In this document: in pieces, positions 14,794 through 21,332 of the stretch
Layout of the letters: every line of letters starts with the position of its first letter
Position numbering within the stretch: the stretch's first letter is position 1
Source of the DNA: Desulfovibrio sp.
GTDB taxonomy: Bacteria; Desulfobacterota; Desulfovibrionia; Desulfovibrionales; Desulfovibrionaceae
Assembly: GCF_019424165.1 (NCBI RefSeq)
Contig: NZ_JAHZAA010000038.1
Location: forward strand, 1-24,606
Length of the DNA: 24,606 nucleotides
Reading direction: 5' to 3'
Position numbers and translations under genes: made by a program
Notes under the pieces: generated by a model
Told to the model about the DNA's origin: nothing
Database searches by the model: none
Seen by the model: the letters and a program-made list of their open reading frames with translations, nothing else

Positions 14794-15756
14794 ATGTTGG
14801 ACCCACAAAAAATCTGCATGGTCAGAGTCAAACAAGGCTTCGGCCTGAACGAGCACGAGGCGCAAAGCCTTTTGCATGCGCTTTCGCCGGAGTGTGTTTT
14901 TCCTTATGAGGTATGGCAGAATGCATATTCCTCTTACTGGCAACGCCCCGCCGCTGAAATTGCCAGACTTTACAAGGTAGAGAATCCGTCTTTTCCTGAA
15001 ATTCCTTCGCAGTCGATACAATATTGCCCTACAGATGTTTATGCAAAATGGATAGTTGACTTCTTTTTTGAACTCGCTCGACGTATATCTGCCAGAGAAC
15101 TAGAAGACGGCTTTGATTATATTGTTGAATCAACCTTTGATAACAAATCTGCTGTAAGTGAATCCGAAAGGGAGTATTTATTCTATCCTCTCAGGCTGGC
15201 GGATAAAAATATTGCCAATGTCGCCAGAATAGAAGGGTTAAAAGAGGTGAATGTAAAGCTTTCTTCACCTGATAGCCTTGCAAAAATATTTCCCGATACT
15301 GTTGCCGTCGATAAAACTGCTGCCATTTACTACCTAGCTGTCGTCTTGAAATACCCCTTAGTGCAAGAAGTAAAAGGCATTACCCAGAGCCTTGTGGATT
15401 CCGTTATCAAGGCGGCGGCACAGGGAACGCTGCGGCTTCCCAAATCAATCCTGGCTCTGGGTGAATCCGCCGCCGAAATTCACCCCCAGGGGCAAAAGAC
15501 TTTATCCCTACCACGTTCACTGTGGGACGGAAAAACCCAGGAATATATTTGCGCCGCCTTGCGGGAAAAGGGTTGGGGGACTTTGCAAATCGCTCACGTT
15601 CTTTTCCATAAGCGAGGCTTTACGCAAAAAAGAGCTATCGCCAAATTGTTGCACGAAAATCCGAACCTATCGGACTCAGCGTATGACAAATATGGGAAGA
15701 CGCTTTTTGAAGATTCTAAGTCCATCGTCATCAGTGACGAGGATGACCTTCAATAA
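14794..15756 (+). CDS. Orphan island protein of unknown function
   Basis: A 320-aa soluble protein without signal peptide or membrane span. I do not recognise a family. The N-terminal 100 residues are rich in aromatic residues (YEVWQNAYSSYWQRP), the middle is alpha/beta-like, and the last 80 residues contain a helix-turn-helix-like stretch (EYICAALREKGWGTLQIAH, then KRAIAKLLHENP) before an acidic tail. It lies between integrase and AlpA, a position often taken by element-specific regulators. Its codon use is less GC-biased than the core genes. It has its own promoter and reads toward the AlpA control region. Confidence 0.7.
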   Translation: MLDPQKICMVRVKQGFGLNEHEAQSLLHALSPECVFPYEVWQNAYSSYWQRPAAEIARLYKVENPSFPEIPSQSIQYCPTDVYAKWIVDFFFELARRISARELEDGFDYIVESTFDNKSAVSESEREYLFYPLRLADKNIANVARIEGLKEVNVKLSSPDSLAKIFPDTVAVDKTAAIYYLAVVLKYPLVQEVKGITQSLVDSVIKAAAQGTLRLPKSILALGESAAEIHPQGQKTLSLPRSLWDGKTQEYICAALREKGWGTLQIAHVLFHKRGFTQKRAIAKLLHENPNLSDSAYDKYGKTLFEDSKSIVISDEDDLQ

Positions 15757-15776
15757 ATCCAGTTTTTACAGCATAT

Positions 15777-15820
15777 TTCCAGTATCTTTCCAACTTCCTT
15801 CCAGTACTTTTCCAGCACAT
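15777..15820. repeat. Four 11-bp iterons, TTCCA motif
   Basis: TTCCA starts at 15777, 15788, 15799 and 15810, exactly 11 bp apart. The units are TTCCAGTATCT, TTCCAACTTCC, TTCCAGTACTT and TTCCAGCACAT. This helical phasing puts all copies on one face of the DNA, as in binding sites for excisionases, AlpA-like proteins or replication initiators. The array lies about 50 bp upstream of alpA. An out-of-phase TCCAG is at 15758. Confidence 0.7.
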
Positions 15821-15835
15821 CATCGCTAATAAAAG

Positions 15836-15862
15836 CTCCTGAAATCCCAAACTATTCAGGAG
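15836..15862 (+). promoter_or_regulatory. Hairpin covering the alpA ribosome-binding site
   Basis: CTCCTGAA (15836-15843) pairs with TTCAGGAG (15855-15862) around an 11-nt loop. AGGAGG, the alpA ribosome-binding site (15858-15863), is inside the 3' arm, 8 nt before the ATG. The stem is followed by GTTTTATTT, so the same structure could act as an intrinsic terminator for transcripts entering from the left. Confidence 0.6.
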
Positions 15863-15871
15863 GTTTTATTT

Positions 15872-16087
15872 ATGTCTGACACAAGTTCCATTTCTTCAAA
15901 GCGATTACTGCGTATCAATCAGGTGCTGGCCCTCGTTCCGGTAGGGCGCAGTTCCTGGTGGGAAGGCTGCCGTACCGGGCGTTATCCCAAACCCGTCAAG
16001 CTTGGCCCCCGCACAACCGTCTGGCGGGCCGAGGACATTGTGGCTTTTCTGGAAAGCCTCGGAACCCAGGGGGCAGGCAATGAATAG
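15872..16087 (+). CDS. AlpA-family HTH regulator / excisionase
   Basis: A 71-aa DNA-binding protein of the AlpA/phage-Cox-like group, which in P4-type islands controls integrase expression and excision. The family pattern is clear: LLRINQVLALVPVGRSSWW, then GRYPKPVKLGPRTTVWRAED and a final helix IVAFLESLG. It is preceded by a strong but hairpin-covered ribosome-binding site and by four phased TTCCA repeats that it, or the integrase, may bind. The 3' end overlaps the next gene by 8 nt, so it heads a replication/mobilisation operon. Confidence 0.88.
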   Translation: MSDTSSISSKRLLRINQVLALVPVGRSSWWEGCRTGRYPKPVKLGPRTTVWRAEDIVAFLESLGTQGAGNE

Positions 16088-17042
16088 CGACATTCGCCTT
16101 GCCGTATCATTCCGTGGCCACCGCAAGCGCAAACGTCTGCGTCTGCTGCTCGGCTCCGGCTCCACCGACTTCCTTATCGACCTTTGGATTGCCACAGCCA
16201 TGACGCACCCTTCCGGCGTGTTGCAGGGCATGGATGCAATCGACATTGCCCTGGAGGCTGGCTGGGAGGGCGAACCACAGCCCTTCGTCTCGGCTCTGGT
16301 GGAGTGCGGCTTTCTGGAAGAAATCGAGAACGGCGTTTATGCCCTGCACGACTGGAGCGACCACCAAGGCTACGCCATTCATGCCGAACGCCGCAAAGCC
16401 CACGCCCGCAACGCAGCTGCCGCACGCTGGAATGCCCGACAGGAGGAAGCCATGCAGGGCGCATGCGGCCCGCATGCCGGGGGCAATCCCCCTTCTCCAT
16501 CTCCATCTCCAGTTCCAGTTCCAGAACCTGTACCAGTTCCTTTTCACTCTTCTCCACCCGCCCCAGCGGCGGGCAATGCGGAGGAGCAGGAGAAAGGAAA
16601 AACGTCGCAATCTGTTTTTCCGGAAGACTCGGACGCCTACCGTCTGGCCGTCCTCATGCGGGATACGTTGAAGGTCAACGTGCCGACCCTTAAGGAGCCG
16701 AACTTGCAAGCCTGGGCGCGAAGTTTCGATGTGGCCCTGCGCAACGACGAGCGCATGAGCGAACCACATTTCGTGGCTGAGGTTATCAAGTGGGCTTGTT
16801 CCGACAGCTTTTGGCGGACGAACATTCAAAGCCCGGACAAATTGCGGAAACAATTCGACCAGCTCACGGCCAAAATGGAAAGTGCAGCAGAAAAGGCTCG
16901 CACAGCCTCAAAAGCCGAAACCTGGAAGTCACCCGCACAACGGCGCGTTGAGGCCAACCAGGAGGCCGGGAAGGAGGCAAAGCGGCTGCTTTTTGGTGAC
17001 ACTACTGAAACAGTTGCGGAGGTGCCGCATGACCCAAGCTGA
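16080..17042 (+). CDS. Phage/island replication-type protein
   Basis: A 320-aa cytoplasmic protein. I start it at ATG 16080, preceded by AGGGGGCAGG and overlapping alpA; the frame is open further upstream without a good start. The N-terminal 130 residues look like the winged-helix region of phage replisome-organiser proteins (FLIDLWIATAMTHPSGVLQ, VECGFLEEIENGVYALHDW). A Pro/Ser/Val linker (about 140-165) encoded by hexamer repeats follows. The C-terminal part (about 185-290) resembles helicase-loader or replication-protein-O tails: LQAWARSFDVALRNDER, WACSDSFWRTNIQSP, LRKQFDQL. Likely role: initiating replication of the excised element. The family match is from memory and moderate. Confidence 0.65.
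   Translation: MNSDIRLAVSFRGHRKRKRLRLLLGSGSTDFLIDLWIATAMTHPSGVLQGMDAIDIALEAGWEGEPQPFVSALVECGFLEEIENGVYALHDWSDHQGYAIHAERRKAHARNAAAARWNARQEEAMQGACGPHAGGNPPSPSPSPVPVPEPVPVPFHSSPPAPAAGNAEEQEKGKTSQSVFPEDSDAYRLAVLMRDTLKVNVPTLKEPNLQAWARSFDVALRNDERMSEPHFVAEVIKWACSDSFWRTNIQSPDKLRKQFDQLTAKMESAAEKARTASKAETWKSPAQRRVEANQEAGKEAKRLLFGDTTETVAEVPHDPS
16494..16541 (+). repeat. Hexanucleotide array encoding a Pro-rich linker
   Basis: Eight hexamer units in tandem: TCTCCA three times, GTTCCA twice, then GAACCT, GTACCA and GTTCCT. They encode alternating Pro with Ser, Val or Glu between the two domains of the replication-type protein. Such arrays can change length in frame by slippage. Confidence 0.6.
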
Positions 17043-17703
17043 TTTTGACCGTTTTGACGTTCTCATGCAGGGCGTTGCCGAGTGTTACGGCCAGACGTTG
17101 AGCGCCCAGGGCGTTGCCCTGCGTTTCAAACTGCTGGAACCGTTCAGCTTGCTGGACGTAGAGAAAGCCGCGCTGTCCATCATGTCCAGCCGCAAATATA
17201 CGTCCATGCCTGTTCCGGCGGACTTCCTGGAGCATATCGGTGGCGGCGCAGCGGAAGACAAGGCAGAAGTCGAAGCGGGCAAGGTGCTGGACGCCATCGG
17301 GCGGCACGGCGCGTATTCCAGCGTGGTTTTCGACGATGCCATGACCCAGGCCGTTATCGTGCAAGCCTACGGCGGCTGGCCCAAGCTCTGCGTCGATTGC
17401 GTAGTTGAAGAATCCGAGCACTGGTTTCGTAAAAACTTCGCCAAAACATGGGCTGCTTATGCCCGTCAGGGCGTGCAATGTAACGGCTATCTTCCGGGCA
17501 TTATCGAAATCAGCAACTACAGCAACGGTTTTTACGAGCACATAGACCCGCCGAAGCTGATAGGCGACCCAGCCAAAGCCCGCGCTGTGCTGGACGCCGG
17601 AAAATCTGTCTTGATGCTTTCGGAAAGCCCAGAGAATGCACGGGGCGAAATCCGCCCCCTATCTGGTCTGCTGGCAGCCGTGACAGACGCAGGGGGGCAG
17701 TAG
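17029..17703 (+). CDS. Phage-type protein, function unknown
   Basis: A 224-aa soluble protein. The ATG at 17029 has GGAGGTG 5-6 nt upstream and lies 14 nt inside the end of the preceding gene; the frame is open further upstream without a good start. It begins DFDRFDVLMQGVAECYGQ and continues with VEKAALSIMSSRKYTSMPVP and a DFLEHIGG motif, a layout I associate with a phage family of unknown function found beside replication genes (possibly DUF6475; not certain). It contains AYGGWPKLCVDCV and a C-terminal half without recognisable motifs. Translational coupling to the replication-type gene suggests a joint role, for example as helicase-loading partner, but this is inference. Confidence 0.6.
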   Translation: MTQADFDRFDVLMQGVAECYGQTLSAQGVALRFKLLEPFSLLDVEKAALSIMSSRKYTSMPVPADFLEHIGGGAAEDKAEVEAGKVLDAIGRHGAYSSVVFDDAMTQAVIVQAYGGWPKLCVDCVVEESEHWFRKNFAKTWAAYARQGVQCNGYLPGIIEISNYSNGFYEHIDPPKLIGDPAKARAVLDAGKSVLMLSESPENARGEIRPLSGLLAAVTDAGGQ

Positions 17704-17705
17704 CC

Positions 17706-19004
17706 ATGTCGTTTCTTGTACTGCACATGGATAAATTCAAGAAAGAGGCTGTTCGGGGTATCCAGAGCCATAATCGGCGGGAACGTGAAAGTCATTCCAA
17801 CCCGGATATCGACTACCAACGTAGCGCGGGCAACTACGAATTGCACGAACCCGCCACCGAGGATTACGCCGGGTCAATCCAGAATCGCATTGATGATCTT
17901 TTGCTGGTCAAGGCCGTCAGAAAAGACGCTGTGCATATGTGCGGCCTGATTGTGTCCTCTGACAGCGCCTTTTTCGAGAAGCTCTCCCCGGAGGACACCC
18001 GGCGCTTTTTCGAGGAAAGTAAGGCGTTCCTCACGGAGTTTATCGGCGCGGAAAACGTCATATCCGCAATGGTTCACATGGACGAAAAAACGCCGCATAT
18101 GCACTTTCTGCATGTTCCGGTAACGCCGGATGGACGGCTCAACGCGAATAAAATCTACACACGGGAAAGTCTGAAAAAGCTGCAAACCGAGTTGCCCCGG
18201 CATCTGCAAAGCCGTGGGTTTGATTTACAGCGCGGTATTGAACAAGTGCCGGGAGCGGCGAAAAAGCATCTGGACACGCGGGAGTTCAAGCAGCAGCAGG
18301 AGGCATTGCACGGTCTGGAAAAGGAAGCCCAGGCCAGAAGTGTCGAGCTTGAGCAAAAGCGGCGGGAGGAGTCCGAATTGACGAAGCGTTTGCTGTCTTA
18401 CGAGCGTCAGGCCCAGGAAGCTGAAAAGGAGCTTACCGCGCAGTCGGACATTCCCAAGGCATCCATGCTCAACTTCAAGTCTGTGCTGGAAACCGCCCAA
18501 GAAATAATCGAGCGTCAGAAAAAGGCGTTGGCGGCAAAGAGCATCGTGGACGCACATAATGACAAACTGAAAGCGGAAATCCACAGCCTGCATGAAACCG
18601 CTACTTCCCTGAACAAGAGAATCGCGCATCTGGAAACGGAACATGCTGAGAAGCAGAAAAAGAGCAATGTAAGCATTCGCAGTTTGATGAACACCAATCA
18701 GAATCTTCTCGCCCGCGTGGAGGAAACCGAAAAGTTTTTCCGCTGGAATCTGACCGCCAGTCAGATGCGGGATGATTACGAGCGGGAGCAGCGGGAAGAA
18801 GCGCGGCGGAAAGTCGTAGAGCAAAAGCGCTTGGCAGAGGAGCGGGAGCAGCAGGAACGGCAGCGGCAAGAAGAACAAGCCCGCCAAGCCAAGGTGCAGG
18901 AGCAACAAAAATCCCAGGAAGCGGAACGCCTGCGACAGGAGCGCGAGCAGCAGCGAGCGCAGTCATTGGAACGGAGGCCGCGCGGCATGGGCATGGGGCG
19001 TTAA
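17706..19004 (+). CDS. MobV-family relaxase (Mob/Pre)
   Basis: Relaxase that nicks the origin of transfer and carries the strand into a recipient. Motif I is visible near the N-terminus (SHNRRERESHSNPDIDYQR, residues 21-39), and the metal-binding motif HMDEKTPHMH is at 124-133 with H124, H131 and H133. Both match the Mob/Pre plasmid-recombination family. From about residue 190 to the end it is long coiled-coil, finishing in a Gln/Glu/Arg-rich segment and a basic GMGMGR tail. 432 aa is normal. It starts 2 nt after the preceding stop, with GGGGGCAG upstream. It makes the island mobilizable, although no secretion system is present. Confidence 0.92.
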   Translation: MSFLVLHMDKFKKEAVRGIQSHNRRERESHSNPDIDYQRSAGNYELHEPATEDYAGSIQNRIDDLLLVKAVRKDAVHMCGLIVSSDSAFFEKLSPEDTRRFFEESKAFLTEFIGAENVISAMVHMDEKTPHMHFLHVPVTPDGRLNANKIYTRESLKKLQTELPRHLQSRGFDLQRGIEQVPGAAKKHLDTREFKQQQEALHGLEKEAQARSVELEQKRREESELTKRLLSYERQAQEAEKELTAQSDIPKASMLNFKSVLETAQEIIERQKKALAAKSIVDAHNDKLKAEIHSLHETATSLNKRIAHLETEHAEKQKKSNVSIRSLMNTNQNLLARVEETEKFFRWNLTASQMRDDYEREQREEARRKVVEQKRLAEEREQQERQRQEEQARQAKVQEQQKSQEAERLRQEREQQRAQSLERRPRGMGMGR

Positions 19005-19031
19005 GGGATTATCCCTGCATCCGCGCCGCGT

Positions 19032-19085
19032 CTTTGCCCAAAGCAAAGAAATAGCCCACTATGCTTCACTTCGTGAAACGTGGGC
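19032..19085. other. Clustered inverted repeats downstream of the relaxase (oriT or leader candidate)
   Basis: CTTTGC (19032-19037) pairs with GCAAAG (19043-19048). Directly after, GCCCAC (19054-19059) pairs with GTGGGC (19080-19085), enclosing TTCAC (19065-19069) and GTGAA (19073-19077). No T-run follows. Position between the relaxase and a small HTH protein would suit an origin of transfer; MobV oriT sites are more often upstream of the gene, so this is uncertain. Confidence 0.4.
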
Positions 19086-19162
19086 GACCGTCCCGCTCGA
19101 CCGCCAAAGCCAGAAAGACAATTCCGGGGCATTTCCCCGTCACCATACAGGAGAAAAACAAC

Positions 19163-19549
19163 ATGAATATCACCACAGCCAAAGTCAAAGAAATCAGATT
19201 GGAGCTTGCCAAACTCAAGCCCGTGAAAGTCTCTCTGGACGGCAATCGCAGCATGACCGTAAAAGAGGCAATCTTCGCCTTGGCCCCGACACTGGAACGG
19301 ATGAAAAAGCGCGGCTTCGATACTCAGGAGATAGCCGAGCAATTGCATGAAAAAGGGATTGAGGTGAAGCCGCCTACTCTCGCCAAATACCTCAATGAGT
19401 TCAGACGCGGGAAAGAGCGGAAAAAAGACACACCCCCGCCGTCCGCGCAGACGGAAAGGACTGCCCCGGCTCCGCGACCGGATAGACTCGCCAGGGTAAG
19501 CAGCGGCGGATTCGCCATCACACCGGACATGCCACTGGACGAATTGTAG
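19163..19549 (+). CDS. Small HTH-type protein accompanying the relaxase
   Basis: A 128-aa protein. ATG 19163 has AGGAG 9 nt upstream; an in-frame extension to 19061 has no such site and would cross the inverted repeats. Residues about 25-75 form a helix-turn-helix-like region (LAPTLERMKKRGFDTQEI, AEQLHEKGIEVKPPTLAKYL), of the kind where a domain reads whether a helix pair matches a DNA site. A Lys/Arg-rich stretch and a Pro-rich tail follow. It probably binds DNA as a mobilisation accessory factor or regulator. Last rightward gene before the convergent cargo operon. Confidence 0.65.
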   Translation: MNITTAKVKEIRLELAKLKPVKVSLDGNRSMTVKEAIFALAPTLERMKKRGFDTQEIAEQLHEKGIEVKPPTLAKYLNEFRRGKERKKDTPPPSAQTERTAPAPRPDRLARVSSGGFAITPDMPLDEL

Positions 19550-19573
19550 CGGAGTACAGCATTTTTTTGCGAT

Positions 19574-19610
19574 ACGCGGTTTCCCCCGGAGTTTCCGAGG
19601 GCAACCGCGT
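19574..19610. terminator. Long hairpin between convergent operons
   Basis: ACGCGGTT (19574-19581) pairs with AACCGCGT (19603-19610). Inside, CCC pairs with GGG and CGGA (19587-19590) pairs with TCCG (19594-19597), with single mismatches between. About 15 pairs in total. A T-run precedes it on the + strand (19562-19568) but none follows on either strand, so it is not a classic intrinsic terminator. Its place between two convergent genes favours a termination or RNA-end-protection role. Confidence 0.5.
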
Positions 19611-19626
19611 AATTCATAATCAACTG

Positions 19627-20622
19627 TTATTCCATCGCAGCTTTAATGCCGGAGAAATTGCTTGAGGCATCCCCCAAGAGTTCACCTTTTTCGTTCAGGA
19701 TAGGCGTATCAATAACGGCCTTTACCAACTGGGCATATTTGACGCCCCGGAACACAACCGTCTTTGCCTTGCCATCATACTTGGAGAAATCAACCCCGTT
19801 TTCATTGATGACCTTTTCAAGGGCGTCATTTGCTCTGCGTAGCCGCCCGCGCAAAGAAGAGAGAACTTCGGAAGCCGTGTTTGTGACTTCCTGGATCATG
19901 GTCAGCTTCTGGCAAACGCCATCGACCTCTACTTCATAGGTTTCGGCTTTTTCCATGTTCGCCCTGGCATCAGAAAGTTTTTTAGACGCTTTCGCGCCTA
20001 AAACGCTACCAAAAATTAGCAATGCCGGGCCTGCAACCATTGCTCCAAGAACCATTGTTCCGCCAGCAACACCCATTCCCCCAGCAGCCAAAGTGCCACC
20101 TCCAAGCCAAGCTAAAGTGGCATTTGTCGCTGCAACGCCAGACAACGCGGAGATAGCGGTTCCCGTTCCGGCAGACGCCAGCATCATTGTGCCACTATAT
20201 GCCCCAAAGGCGGTCAAAGCTCCTCCAACAGCACCCGCGCCAACGCCTTGAAGCGCACCATGTGCGACGCTACAAGAATGTTGCAGTTCTGCAATGGCGA
20301 CTTCACTGAATTTACCTACTTTGAGCCTTTCCAGTTCGGCACTTTCAGCAATCTCAACATTCTTGAGTTGCTTGAACAGGGCTACAAACGGCTGAACTTG
20401 CTTGTCCAAGGCTTCGAGCTTCTTTTTCCCGTACCCCGCAAGCATGGTGTTTGTAGCCTCTTTAGCTTGGTCCAATTTTTCATTCGCACTATCGACACTA
20501 TATTGAGCGCTAGATGCGATGTCGTTGGCTTTACTGGTGTCATAAACCGCTTTTGCGGTTTTGCCAGCACCGAAAAGCCCAGCGGCCCCTAACGCCAGCG
20601 GGATCAAAAGAGGAAGAGCCAT
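19627..20622 (-). CDS. Gly/Ala-rich membrane protein, last gene of the cargo operon
   Basis: A 331-aa protein. The first 20 residues are hydrophobic (ALPLLIPLALGAAGLFGAG). Residues about 30-115 are helical and coiled-coil-like. Residues about 122-210 form a long hydrophobic region packed with Gly and Ala in GxxxG/GGxxAGG patterns (ATNATLAWLGGGTLAAGG, then GMGVAGGTMVLGAMVAGPA), predicting several tightly packed, possibly oligomerising membrane helices. A second coiled-coil (about 211-275) and a small C-terminal region follow. I recall similar AATNA...GGG stretches in uncharacterised bacterial proteins but cannot name the family. AAGGAG lies 5 nt before the ATG; the TerB-like gene ends 10 nt upstream. 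A pore-forming or membrane-perturbing effector is an inference. Confidence 0.75.
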   Translation of the reverse strand: MALPLLIPLALGAAGLFGAGKTAKAVYDTSKANDIASSAQYSVDSANEKLDQAKEATNTMLAGYGKKKLEALDKQVQPFVALFKQLKNVEIAESAELERLKVGKFSEVAIAELQHSCSVAHGALQGVGAGAVGGALTAFGAYSGTMMLASAGTGTAISALSGVAATNATLAWLGGGTLAAGGMGVAGGTMVLGAMVAGPALLIFGSVLGAKASKKLSDARANMEKAETYEVEVDGVCQKLTMIQEVTNTASEVLSSLRGRLRRANDALEKVINENGVDFSKYDGKAKTVVFRGVKYAQLVKAVIDTPILNEKGELLGDASSNFSGIKAAME

Positions 20623-20632
20623 AAAATCTCCT

Positions 20633-21322
20633 TCATTCAGTTATAAGCTCAAGGCTTTTTGCATATGTTTTGGAAAATTCTTGCGTTATTTCTTTGAAAT
20701 CTTCGAGAAGTTCTTTATCCAAATGGCAAAGCTCACAAAAATACATGAGCAGTTCTTGCTCGTGCTCAGAAACATTGCCATCGGCATAGGCCATCGCAGT
20801 GGCTTCCATAAGGATTGCTTTTCTTTTTTCCACGGCAAAGACATGGGCATTTGCTTGTGCAAAAATGGCTGCCAACACAAGTTTCAAAACAGCGGATCGG
20901 TCAGATGTGTTGTTCAACTCTTCCATTGCCATTTTCAGCATATCTGCAACGGAATTTTCACGGGCAACTTTTTCAAGGGCGTCAGGGGATTTTGTCGTTT
21001 GTCCACTCCAGACGCCAATGGCAGCACTTCCCAAGTTAAGAGAGGAAAACAACAAGGAGGACATTGAGCCGTAGGAAGATACGGGAGCCCAGGTCATTCC
21101 CATTTCCTCGGCAAACTTGCGGAGCATGAGCAATTCACTGGTTTGCATTGCAAAGCCGGGAGCGAATTCTTCAAACTCATATTTGCCTTCTTCTGAATTG
21201 TCCAAATAAGCACGGGTTGGAATATTTTCGGAACCATCTTCATTATCCGCAACAGCGAGAAGATACGCAAACTTTAGAAAAAAAGTTTGTTCCAAGTTAT
21301 CCGTAAGAAAATGTAAAAACAT
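20633..21322 (-). CDS. TerB-like domain protein
   Basis: A 229-aa protein. The C-terminal part (about 165-215) matches the TerB pattern: helix KRKAILMEATAMAYADGNVS, then EHEQELLMYFCELCHLDKE, with the acidic ADG...E arrangement of tellurite-resistance TerB proteins. The N-terminus (FFLKFAYLLAVADNEDG, residues 14-30) echoes the same first helix, so the TerB fold may be split around an inserted middle. That middle includes a short hydrophobic stretch (SLLFSSLNLGSAAIGVW, 89-105). TerB domains are metal- or membrane-linked sensors and occur in several phage-defence systems. GGAGGG is just upstream; the preceding gene stops 10 nt away. Middle gene of three likely effectors. Confidence 0.65.
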   Translation of the reverse strand: MFLHFLTDNLEQTFFLKFAYLLAVADNEDGSENIPTRAYLDNSEEGKYEFEEFAPGFAMQTSELLMLRKFAEEMGMTWAPVSSYGSMSSLLFSSLNLGSAAIGVWSGQTTKSPDALEKVARENSVADMLKMAMEELNNTSDRSAVLKLVLAAIFAQANAHVFAVEKRKAILMEATAMAYADGNVSEHEQELLMYFCELCHLDKELLEDFKEITQEFSKTYAKSLELITE

Positions 21323-21332
21323 AATCCCTCCA

